DNA of 64,000 bases from NCBI GenBank assembly GCA_903813345.2, contig CAIIXF020000011.1:35686166-35750165 (forward strand), given 5' to 3'. Shown here in pieces: positions 1 to 11,100 of the stretch. The stretch is from Owenia fusiformis. Taxonomy: Eukaryota; Annelida; Polychaeta; Sabellida; Oweniidae. A program made the position numbers and the translations under genes. The notes under the pieces are model-generated. The model was not told the origin of the DNA and did not search any database. It worked only from the letters and a program-made list of their open reading frames with translations. Position 1 is the first letter of the stretch. Every line of letters begins with the position of its first letter.

Positions 1-797
1 ATGACTTTATGCACTCTCAGGTGTTTAGGACCAATAGGAAGAAAGACGAGGCTGGTGGTACTTTCTTCGGTGCCGCCATGTTTGGTATAAGCGCCCACTG
101 GTGGCAAGATGAGCATATATTCCACCATGGTATGACCAATGTTGTAGATGTTGCAAATCGTTGGGTAGATCCGCAAATGTGGGAAGTGTCTTGGGCGCAA
201 AATGAAAAACTTTTCCCACTTTTCACGACAACTATGCACTACATCTTCATTAAGATACAACATATTACGTTTATCCCTGTCGTCACCTTTATTGGACGTT
301 ATGAAATTGTAACCGATAGTTTCCGTCGTGAGAAACGCTGGCAAGAATGGGTCGGGGCCGCATTCCACTGGACTTGGATGTGTTGTCTCCTATCATACTT
401 GCCCACCTGGAGAGAGGTTGGAATTTTCTATCTGATTGCCGCCTCTGTCGAAGGTATCTTCCATTTCCAGTTGATCCTTAGCCATTATTGTAAGGCATTC
501 TTGAATATCGATGAATTCCACAGAGATAGTTGGTATAAGTTTCAGATTGACTCCAACATGAATCTTAACACATACTGGTTCATGGATTGGTATTACGGAG
601 GATTGAATTTCCACATCGAACATCATCTTTTCCCAAAAATGGCACGTAAATATCTTCGTCACGCTTCACCATTGGTGAAAGAAGTCTGCGCTAAACATGA
701 CATTGAATATGATAGCCAGTCTTTCGTGGAAGCACTCGTGACTACCCTTGCACATTTGAAAAAAGCAGGGACTCATTTCACATTAGACCCTAGGTAA
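1..797 (+). CDS. Front-end-type fatty acid/sphingolipid desaturase, 3' part
   Basis: Partial gene; the 5' end lies outside the window. The frame is open from base 1. The first complete codons read DFMH, and the preceding split codon ends in AT, consistent with H, which would give histidine box 1 (HDxxH). Box 2 (HIFHH) is at 114-128 and box 3 (HIEHH) at 612-626. Hydrophobic stretches between boxes 2 and 3 fit the four-helix membrane desaturase fold. Family knowledge: these di-iron enzymes sit in the ER membrane and use oxygen and electrons from cytochrome b5 to insert a double bond in an acyl chain or sphingoid base. A cytochrome b5 domain is usual at the N terminus of front-end members, but that part is not visible. 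Oddity: front-end desaturases normally have Gln as the first residue of box 3, and here it is His. Substrate and regiospecificity cannot be assigned. The visible part is a single exon ending at TAA 795-797. Confidence 0.9.
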   Translation, partial: DFMHSQVFRTNRKKDEAGGTFFGAAMFGISAHWWQDEHIFHHGMTNVVDVANRWVDPQMWEVSWAQNEKLFPLFTTTMHYIFIKIQHITFIPVVTFIGRYEIVTDSFRREKRWQEWVGAAFHWTWMCCLLSYLPTWREVGIFYLIAASVEGIFHFQLILSHYCKAFLNIDEFHRDSWYKFQIDSNMNLNTYWFMDWYYGGLNFHIEHHLFPKMARKYLRHASPLVKEVCAKHDIEYDSQSFVEALVTTLAHLKKAGTHFTLDPR

Positions 798-940
798 CTT
801 ATGTGATCTTTAGGATGAAATATTGTATATAATTAAAGCAACTTTACAAGAATATTATTCAGACTTAGTTACTTACATTTACAGTGCAAATGTATAGTAA
901 AAATGCTTTCACATAGTATATAGGAACAATTTGTAAAATA

Positions 941-1070
941 TACAGGGTGGGTCAAAAATTGACCAACCCTGCATATCATTATGGATACAATACAGGGTGT
1001 TCATAGAGTCTCTACACTGTACACATACTTTGTATTGTCATTATAAAGAGAATTTATGAACACCTTGTAT
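941..1070. mobile_element. Small mariner-type MITE remnants
   Basis: Two short foldbacks lie in the desaturase 3' flank. One starts TACAGGGTGGGTCAA at 941 and folds on itself by 971. The second runs from TACAGGGTGTTCATA (991) to TATGAACACCTTGTA (ending near 1070). TACAGGGTG termini flanked by TA are typical of Tc1/mariner-derived miniature elements and recur throughout this window. Confidence 0.55.
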
Positions 1071-1528
1071 ATCAAACAGGATTGGAATAAGGGCTGTGTC
1101 AAAATATCAATGTTCTTTTTCGAAACTAATTAAAATGAAAGTGAATCTTTAGTCAAACCTTATGTAATTGATCAGTGAATTTCCATTTATTATCGCCCAT
1201 TCTCGATACTTCATCTTTCTTTGCCTTCCGAACATGCCTGAAGTATCTAGTTTTGCAAAAAGACACATTAATATGTGTCAGAGCCCCTAACCGTGTTCAC
1301 AGAAAATTCTTGTATATTTCAAAGTAGGATCATATTTTCACATGCGTCCGATAATACTTTATTTGAGAGTAAATTGAGACAGAAATCAGGTGATAAGGAA
1401 TGTCACGTCATACGTCGTACAAAAAAAGCCCTTATATTAATTTTCTCGATTATTTTTATTGCTGTATATTGATGATATTGTAAGTGATAATTATTTTAAT
1501 CCGTCACTCGTAGGCCTAGCTTTTAATG

Positions 1529-1661
1529 CAGTAAAACCTGTATATCCCCGCTTATCTGAACTCCTCTTAATGTGAACACAAATTTTGTGAAAAAATGTGA
1601 AAATCTTCATTAAAATAGGTTTATCTGGTTCCATTGGTGTTCATATAAACAGGTTTTACTG
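1529..1661. mobile_element. MITE with CAGTAAAACCTG termini (pogo/Tigger-like)
   Basis: The element begins CAGTAAAACCTG and ends CAGGTTTTACTG, about 130 bp in all. Related elements lie at 4431-4546 and 6570-6681, and a degenerate relative may lie near 47.9 kb. The termini resemble non-autonomous pogo/Tigger elements; the superfamily assignment is inference. TA flanks are clear for the other two copies but not for this one. Confidence 0.6.
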
Positions 1662-1764
1662 TTATAGAGAATGTATATTATAAGGCGAGCCGTCCATAAA
1701 TTGATGGTTATTAATATTGATTTAAGACTGTTACTTAAATGCAGTGTAAGTGCCTTATTTAGTG

Positions 1765-2426
1765 GCATGCTTATTATCCCACTGAACGAAGTTCGGAGGG
1801 ATATAGGGAATGCCTCTGTCCGACAGTCCGTCCGTCCGGGCAACAACTCAAATACCGTTGGCCCGATTTTGTTCATATTTTGTAGACATATACCCTATGG
1901 GGGGAGAAGTTCTGCGCGAAAGGCGATTTTCAAAATGGCCACTCATTTAAAATGGCGGCCATTTTAGTGCCGATTTTACAGTAATTTAGGTGCAATATGT
2001 AAAACTGTAATAGCAATATGTTTTAAATGTAAAAAAATTATATAGGACATTAATAAAGCTAGAAATGTTGATATTAAAGAAGCACATGGCAGCCATCTTG
2101 AAAAATGGCGGCCCTTACTCGTTATTTTACGATTTTTGCTGTAAATCGAAAATTAGTGGAGCGATTTTGTTCATATTTGGTATGTGAATGCTATAAGCAT
2201 GGCACACTGTCTAATGACACTTTTGGTAGAAGGCGGCCATTTTTAAAAAATGGCCACCATTTTAACGTATTTTACTACAACTGGAAAAGTAGTGGAGCGA
2301 TTTTGTTCATATTTGGTATGTGAATACTATAAGCATGGCACACTGTCTAATGACACTTTTGGTAAAAAGTGGCCATTTTGAAAAATGGCTGCCATTTTTT
2401 GCTATATACTTTGTTTGTAAAAATAC
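1765..2426. repeat. Interspersed repeat with internal 136-bp tandem duplication
   Basis: Starts near a segment reading CCCACTGAACGAAGTTCGG, followed by CCGTCCGTCC-type sequence, then several ATGGCGGCCATTTT-like palindromic words. Within it a unit starting AGTGGAGCGATTTTG occurs at 2155 and again at 2291, a 136-bp period with few differences. It looks like a dispersed non-coding repeat. Open frames across it on both strands appear incidental. Confidence 0.55.
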
Positions 2427-4428
2427 CAGCCATGGCTGTTTGATGGGATTTGCTACGCTTTGGCGTTGCGTTGCTGTTGTCTAGTTGTGTATGAGAACAA
2501 AGTTTGTTCCTAAAAAAAGATTTTATTGTACCCAATATTTCAACCATTTTGACTTGCTATATATGTACATAGAAGATAAACCTGTGACATAGTAAATTGA
2601 CAGACAGAGTCGTATGATTCAAGTTCAATATTTTGGAGTGTCGGTGACTCAGCATGTACATACATTTACTAGCAAACATGATCATGAATCACTTTTTCGT
2701 TGAAATGTAAGCCAGAATCCCCTTATATTTTATGTAGATTATATTGTTATAGTCAGATGTAATGTATGTTAGTGGTCAATTAAGTAAATTATTAACTTGG
2801 AAATGACGTTATAGTTCACTGTCAGCTGACAATCATTAATTTTCTCATTTTGACTGTGATAGAGATTCAATATATCCATGATATCAAGATATTTATTTGT
2901 TCATGCCAGTGACTTAAATATTTTATTTATATTGTGGGTCTTTAAGGAAAGTTGATTCGAGATCTCTTAATCACGGATTAACTTTTGTTGAAAGACTTGA
3001 ATTTCTGCATTTATTATTCATTGTATATTATTTAGGCCTATATTATATAAAGTTACCAGTGAAATAATTGTATGATTTGTACAGTATATATAGTTGTTCA
3101 TTGTTGATTACTGTGAATCCCTGTGATATTTGTATTTTGTTATTTCTTGTTATACCTTTAATTAAGTGAATTAGGCCGACAGTCTGGCAGTGTTCTCTTC
3201 AGCATTCTTCTCAAGTGGGTGGAGATTTGATTTTATCACCTTAATAGGTACATGTAAATTGCCAAAATTAAAAAAAAAAAATTCTAAAATTTTTCATGAT
3301 TTTTCAAGTTCTCAACCTAGAGGAAATGTGTTATAAAGATAGACCTACCCAGTTGAAGTATGCACTTGAGATCAATGAGAATTCTGTGATTTATCATCAT
3401 TTTACAAACTCCAATATTTTGCCATTTTGCTGAAAGATGTCATAGTTTGTCCTTCTTTGGTTTAAGGATGGTGTCGAATTTTCAACAGTTGTGGAATAAT
3501 GAAGTTAGTTTTGTAAAAGGGAGGGGTTAAATGATGGTTTTGTTGGCGAACAGTGTTAATTTTTAATATTCAAGTGAAAGACAAATCAGCATTATAATTT
3601 TTTTAGATGAGGGGAGGGAGGGTGGGTGTTCAAACTTCAAACCTTACAAAGTCAACTTTGTTTTTCCATGATTGTTGATAACTGGATGCAAACAAAAATT
3701 TCCAGTGAGTAATTTTGGTAGAGGCCATACCAAAGATTCTTGCAATGAGACCCAGTCAGTATTTATATAGCATAAAGTACACAGTAGAGTGCACAAATAA
3801 ACACTTTTCCCATTTGGTTTTTAACAGCCATTGATGTTAAATTGAGAGCCCTCACTGTTGCATCATAGCTCTTAAATGGGCAGATATTTTTGTGAAAATC
3901 TTGGTATGATGTCCCAAGTCATGATATTCATTGTCTCTGAAATATGAAACTCGGTAATGAAATGAAGCTCCTAATCCAGCAAATCCATTTCCAAAAATGA
4001 TGATTTTGTAACAACCCACAAATATTTAAAATCTGTACTCCTTGTTAATTTCGCGAAAATTACTGGGAGTACAGTAAATTAGAAAGTGTGCTACAATATG
4101 ATTTAAATATCTATTTTGAGGCATCTCATTTAGGAGACAATGGGATAATGCCAATAGAATTGTAATCTAGTCTTGCATTAAATCTCAGGATTTCCCATCT
4201 TCTCTTCTAGATTAGATAATGAGGTGTACTTGTGGGGGGCCGCAAGAGTTAGAAACAAGAACAAGACTATGTGAAATTTGTACTAATTATTACAAAAACA
4301 AATAGCTTTACATACATTTTTTCATTCAGTATAAACATTATACACTCTGTTTTATTATTTATACTCATTGTATAAGTTATAATTCATGTTCGATATATTG
4401 TTTTAAGTGCCAATACAGTACAGTTAAA
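2427..4428. other. Intergenic/possible 3'UTR, no gene seen
   Basis: AT-rich sequence without a convincing exon on either strand. It could include a long desaturase 3'UTR. AATAAA-type signals occur near 3797 and, beyond this block, near 4576, but nothing shows which, if any, is used. Confidence 0.4.
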
Positions 4429-4430
4429 CC

Positions 4431-4546
4431 TTTCCAAGGGGAACACCTCTGAGGTGGACATTATTGCAATGAAATCTGAAATAGTGTTCACCTGAATCAG
4501 TTTCTCTACTCTATTGTAGAGGTGTTCACAATCATAGGTTTTATTG
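4431..4546. mobile_element. MITE with CAGTTAAACC termini
   Basis: Inverted termini CAGTTAAACC and GGTTTTATTG are flanked on both sides by TA (4429-4430 and 4547-4548). Same family as 1529-1661 and 6570-6681. Confidence 0.6.
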
Positions 4547-4548
4547 TA

Positions 4549-6203
4549 TCACCTATTATGGAACAGTTTTTAAAATAAAGTTTGTGACCAAGAAAATATC
4601 AGTGCTTGTCATGATTTATTGTAAGATTAGGAATGGTGAGGTGGGGTGGGATTTTCATATCAGACAAGGGGTGGGGGGTTAATATGAATAGGAATAGAAA
4701 TAAATGAACTTAAAGCATTGTGAAAGTCAGCATTTATCTAGAATGTATATAGGCCTTATTCTTTATCTCATATTTTAACTCCCCCTTTGATTGAATTGGA
4801 TATAATTTGCCTGTAGTCTCACTGTGAACTATTTTTCATGAGATAATCCCAATATCCTGAACCTCATATAGGATAATATCTTTGTAATTATCATGAGATA
4901 ACCTCACTGCTTTGAAACACGTATCATTCTGATACCCATCACTTATTTCTGACATGTAATGTTTGAGAAGGAAGTAGATGCCATAGTTTTATCACAGTTT
5001 ACCTGTAACAGGAAATGTATAAACATTTTGATTTACATTTTGTTCATACTGTCATTCATCATTGGCTAATCACGATCCTTCGCAAAATAGTTTTCCTTGT
5101 TGAAACTAAGTTTTATTGGCCTCAATTGATAAGTGGTTTGTAAGAAGACCTGATATTTGTCACATATTTTCTGTGACACTTGTCACATATTAACCTAGAT
5201 GATTGTAATTGAGATTAAACAAATTCAACCTAAACACCCATTATTGCATACTTTCCCTACAAATGACTCCCCTTTTATTTTTCTTTGTACCTTTTCTATT
5301 TCCAATAAACATTTATAAAAACTGTTACATATTTTCTAACACTTGTCACATATTTTCTGACACTTGTCACATATTTCCTCTTTCATTAAAAGTCATTTAA
5401 ATTAACATGAACGTTTTTGTGAATGGGTTTACATCAGCAGGGCATAAGCAATGACTATTATGTATCAATTAAATGACAAGATGAGTAGGAATTTTGGACT
5501 AGGTTTTTGTACCCTATGACTCAGCAGACCCCAGGACATTAGGAGACATTAAGTTTTAAAGGAGCTCAGTTACTGGCAAGGGTAGTGGCTTTTTGTACTG
5601 ACAGATGAATTAAATCCAAAGCCATGGGATGGCCATAGGGGTAAGCCACGTCTTGTTTGATCATTGTCTATTTAGACGAATAGGATTCAAATGAGAATAG
5701 TGCTAAGAACTATAACTGAACATCGAAGTCACAAATACAACTATTTTGTTTCTTCCTTTATTGACCAATTTACTATATTTGTTACATGTCAGACATTCCA
5801 TGTTTTGTGTCACCATCAGACCTGAAGTGGTGACATTGTAATAGTTTCCAACTTTTTTGTGGACAGTGTTCAGCGGTCAGCATTCAGTATCTGCAACAAA
5901 TGGCAGGTAGTGACATTTTGCATGTTCATATACATGCCTTGTTTTGATAATGCTTTTTAAATATATTTTCATTAATTCCAATAAGGTCCAACAAGTCGAA
6001 TTAGCTCTAAAAGGAGAAATATTTAAAATACTTATCGTATTGATTTACATGTCTTAGTATTTGAACTTGTCACAGACTGAAGTATCAGCTATTCTTTAAA
6101 ATACATTATCTGATAAAAGCTAGTTTACATACTACTTATTCATGATCATGTTTTATTGTTTGATATACAACTCATCACATTTGTCTGTTATCTATTCTTG
6201 GTC
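4549..6203. other. Intergenic; short TTGTCACATA repeats
   Basis: No gene seen. Between 5155 and 5385 the phrase CACTTGTCACATATTTTCT recurs irregularly, a small degenerate tandem repeat. The remainder is AT-rich sequence without recognisable structure. Confidence 0.4.
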
Positions 6204-6205
6204 TA

Positions 6206-6932
6206 CAGGGTGACACAAAGAATGTAAACCATATAAAAACTTCGTACCAGTAACCAAATCACCAGTGGTTCAGTCTATACCTGTCTGAGATCATCCTTCA
6301 AACACAGACACATTGTAGAAGATGATTGATGATATTTCAAAGATTTTGTATATGAACGATTTGGCAAATGATGACAAAGAAAAATGAACCAAGTTTCAAA
6401 ACTCACAATTTTGAACAACCATGGATAAATGTTAAGGTATGCCTAGACCAAAAATATTCAATCCTTGAAATTTAAGGCATTGATGATATTTGATTATGTC
6501 GCTGTATAGTTTATCTGAAAACATAAGATCAAATCCTATGCTAAGGGCTGATGTGAAAAAGTATATATACAGTAAAACCTGCATACAGTGAAAACAGTGA
6601 AAACCTAATGAGCCACAACAATGTCTCAATGAGAGGCAGGTGTTCACTCGAGAGAGGTATTCACTAAGACATGTTTTACTGTATTCAATTAATCAGTTTG
6701 TCTACTGAAAAAATCAAGAGAAGTCCATCAATACTTGTTTTTGTAATAACAAATATGTCCATAATATTATAACAGTAATTGAAAGCAATTGAGAAGCATT
6801 TATATTTTAACAAATTAAACAAATAAGAATTCCATCCATCCAATACCCTCTGTCTAATGTCTATTCAGGAAAAATCTTAGGATTCCATAAGTTTTATCAA
6901 AAATAATGTGTCACATTATTTGGGTTACCCTG
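6206..6932. mobile_element. Non-autonomous mariner-like element with a nested MITE
   Basis: The left end CAGGGTGACACAAAG and the right end, which reads inward as CAGGGTAACCCAAAT, form inverted termini flanked by TA at 6204-6205 and 6933-6934. No transposase frame remains. A younger CAGTAAAACCTG-type MITE sits inside it. Confidence 0.55.
6570..6681. mobile_element. Nested CAGTAAAACCTG MITE
   Basis: Inverted termini CAGTAAAACCTG and CATGTTTTACTG with TA on both sides (6568-6569, 6682-6683). It is inserted in the mariner-like element around it, so it is the younger insertion. Confidence 0.65.
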
Positions 6933-6934
6933 TA

Positions 6935-8127
6935 CCATGATCCTTTGTATCTTAGCTAGTAAGTGCAGAACATCTTTAATACAAACTCCAAACAGTTCAA
7001 TGTATTGACTTAAACTGGCAATGACCGAAGTCACCCAAAATATCACACCAGTTGGGGAACTTTGGAGTGAAGTTTAAAGATTAGTTATAATATTTTATGC
7101 ATATGTAACTTTTCAAAACCCTTGTAAGACTTCATTATTTGTCCCAATTTTCTCTAGTCTATTTAATGAGTATCTTTTCATCTTAGGGTGTATTATATAT
7201 CAAATGAAAGCTTGTACATTGCTAGACAATAAGCAATACACCATTTTCATTTGCAGTTAAGCATTGGAGATGAAACCTATTTGTCGTCTATGCATTTATA
7301 AATGCAAGGGTAACTAACAAATACCAACCTTTCAAAATTTCATGATCAAGTGAAAATAAATTTTACACATGCATATATAATTACCTAAAACTGAATAGAT
7401 AATCACAAACCTGTAGTATGGTGGCGTACTCTTTTGCTAATGTTAACAAACATGTTTTATAAGATTCAATATAATATCATGAGGTTTTGGATATTTTCAA
7501 TAACATTTATCTTAGGAGATTTTTGAAGCAATTTTAAAGTATTAAAAGTGATAATTTCACCATCTATTGACAGTCCTTTAGGCCATTGAATGTCTTAACT
7601 AAAATTTGGGGGGAGGGGGAGGGTGTGATGCCGTAACAGATACTTGAGAAAAGAAAGATCTGCTAAGAAGAGGTGAATGATGATGGGGAGGGGGGGGGGA
7701 GTGACACCATTACAAAGACTAGAGGACATTGATTGGGAGGGGATGCACTGGTGGATCCAGAAACTAAAAGGTGGCCCAAATTTCGAGTCATCAACATCTT
7801 TTGAAAATTAAAGGCCCATTTTTCCTCTAGTCTAGTCTCTAGTCAATAGTTGAAGCCTTAAAAGGTAACGTTGAACCACTTTGAAATGTCAAATAGTCCT
7901 CGGCATAAAATATTGCTCTGTATGCACATTTCTTTATGGACTGATTAACTAAACTTGTCAGAATAACAGAGTTGGTGTCAGAATGGTCATAAACATACAA
8001 TGTGTCAATTATTTCAAAATGTTAAATGTAGTGCCATAATCAGTATTTGATTTGAGAGACATCTATTAAAGTTTGTATAACTACGAAAATAAAATAAGGA
8101 GCTCTCCCTGCTCCCTGTTGTTTACAA
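6935..8127. other. Region upstream of ankyrin gene; G-rich tracts
   Basis: No gene seen. Purine-rich runs (GGGGGAGGGGGAGGG type) occur at about 7605-7625 and 7683-7702. The ankyrin-gene promoter should lie towards the right edge, but I see no TATA box at a convincing distance. Confidence 0.4.
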
Positions 8128-11100
8128 ATGGCGGACGGAGAACATTTTCAAAACCTTTCAAATTTCCAACAAGATTTGTCGCTAGCTGCTGCAAATGGCG
8201 ATATTACGGTATGATTATCAAATGAGAATGAATTTACTTAGATTATCATATTCTATGGCCACTGAGTGTGGCCAAAGGTGTCGAACTCCTATGCAGTTAT
8301 CACTGCACGGGAGTTCGCATAGGTGTGAGATATTTTACTATCATGGGGACTTGACTTGAAAGAAAACATTTAATGAAAACCACTGTATTTTATGCCCAGA
8401 AAGTACCCATGGTGAAAGATATGACCGTCTAAAATCACTTGCCATACTGCACATGGACCTTTCATTTTCTTTCAAATTCAAAATTTTCAAATATTGATTC
8501 ATTCAAAGTTTTTGATGGTGTGTTTTAGCATGGGCTTTCAATAGATAGCCTATGGTTGTTGTGAATGTGATTGACAAAAATACAAGAGATTTACTTTAGC
8601 CCGGACTTCATCCTCCTAAGCATGCAGGTGTCCAGAATCCGTACCTCCTTCTTCCCCCTTCTATAACCAATTTGGAAGCGCCCGATTTAACTGAATCACG
8701 TGATCTAATTATGCGCAATGACTTATACATGATTTCTGTCGCAGTGTTGCAACAGCCAATCAGATTGCAAGTTCTTAATCGGGGAAATCGGAAGCCTTTA
8801 TGGGGTTCTTTGGCCCTCACACTCAGTTATATTATTATACCTCAAGGACCAGGGTTCTCACTAGGCTACTCTGGAGGGCCTGTAGATTCTCCGGAGTCTA
8901 ATGTCTTAAAACCCTCTTGCTCCAGAGTCTAATAGCTTTTCCGGAGTCTAAAGTGTTTTTTCCGGAGTCTAATTCTATATTTTTGTCACATTATTTGCAC
9001 ATCTTAGAGGAAAAATACTCCTGAATTCAAAACACCAAATCCTTAATTGATAGATACTTCTATGACGAAAATAATCGCGCAAAACAAATAAATAGGTAGG
9101 TATCACAATGACGCCAATAGTTTTAAATTAAAAAAATGCAAATATTTACCAACTCTGTTATTCTTCAATGATAAGGTACTACAAAAATGTGAAATCGGAG
9201 CAACCTTATACTATTAGCATTATATATTTCTACATACACTTAGCTAATTTGGTATCAGGGTATACATACCTTGAAATGATAAATATTTCATTCGTTTATT
9301 TTTCAAATTTTTTGAGTACCTCTATAGCCCCTCTATATCTAGAAGTATGCTGGTCATGCCAATTGCCCATCCTCTTGTACTCCAAATTCCTGTTGCGTTT
9401 TAGTATGGGATTCTACATCCTCCATTTACAATGGCTCCACCATCTCTGTCTCAACCTTTTTTCAAAAAGTGTTCACATAACAGATGTTTTGAATAGATAG
9501 GTGTTCAGATATTCAATTTTACTATATTTCACCCGCATCTACTTTCAGTTGCTAAGGAGATTGCTTGAGAAAGGATGTGATCCCAATAAGAAATCTGCAG
9601 ATGGCATGTCTCCACTTGCAATAGCAGCATTCTGGGGATATGCTGAAATAGCACAGGTTCTGCTTGAAGATGGGTAAAACTTTGATTTATTGAATTATTC
9701 ATTCAAATATATGAATTCATTACAAATTACAATAACTATATGTACTGTATTTGGTATTGATTTAGAGTTTAATTGATCATCCTAGAGAGCAAACACTCAG
9801 CAAACTGCCTTTGAGTAGGTATGATTTTTGAGTTAGTCAGCGATCTTTTATTCTGTTGGACAATGGCAACCATGTATTATTGCCATATTCTCTGTTTATA
9901 GTGCTGATGTAAATGCAACAAATGGTGGCACATTGTGGACACCTCTCCATTGTGCTGCATTCCAAGGTCATGGTATATTATTGCCATATTCTCTGTTTAT
10001 AGTGCTGATGTAAATGCTACAAATGGTGGCACGTTATGGACACCTCTCCATTGTGCTGCATTCCAAGGTCATGGTATATTATTGCCATATTCTCTGTTTA
10101 TAGTGCTTATGTAAATGCAACAAATGGTGGCACGTTGTGGACACCTCTCCATTGTGCTGTATTCCAAGGTCATGGTATATTATTGCCATATTCTCTGTTT
10201 ATAGTGCTGATGTAAATGCAACAAATGGTGGCACGTTATGGACACCTCTCCATTGTGCTGTATTCCAAGGTCATGGTATATTATTGCCATATTCTCTGTT
10301 TATAGTGCTGATGTAAATGCTACAAATGGTGGCACGTTATGGACACCTCTCCATTGTGCTGCATTCCAAGGTCATGGTATATTATTGCCATATTCTCTGT
10401 TTATAGTGCTGATGTAAATGCAACAAATGGTGGCACGTTGTGGACACCTCTCCATTGTGCTGTATTCCAAGGTCATGGTATATTATTGCCATATTCTCTG
10501 TTTATAGTGCTGATGTAAATGCAACAAATGGTGGCACGTTATGGACACCTCTCCATTGTGCTGTATTCCAAGGTCATGGTATATTATTGCCATATTCTCT
10601 GTTTATAGTGCTGATGTAAATGCAACAAATGGTGGCACGTTATGGACACCTCTCCATTGTGCTGCATTCCAAGGTCATGGTATATTATTGCCATATTCTC
10701 TGTTTATAGTGCTGATGTAAATGCAACAAATGGTGGCACGTTGTGGACACCTCTCCATTGTGCTGCATTCCAAGGTCATGGTATATTATTGCCATATTCT
10801 CTGTTTATAGTGCTGATGTAAATGCAACAAATGGTGGCACGTTATGGACACCTCTCGATTGTGCTGCATTCCAAGGTCATGGTATATTATTGCAATATTC
10901 TCTGTTTATAGTGCTGATGTAAATACAACAAATGGTGGTACGTTGTGGACACCTCTCCATTGTGCTGCAGTCATGGTATATTATTGCCATATTCTCTGTT
11001 TATAGTGCTGATGTAAATGCAACAAATGGTGGCACATTATGGACACCTCTCCATTGTGCTGCATTCCAAGGTCATGGTATATTATTGCCATATTCTCTGT

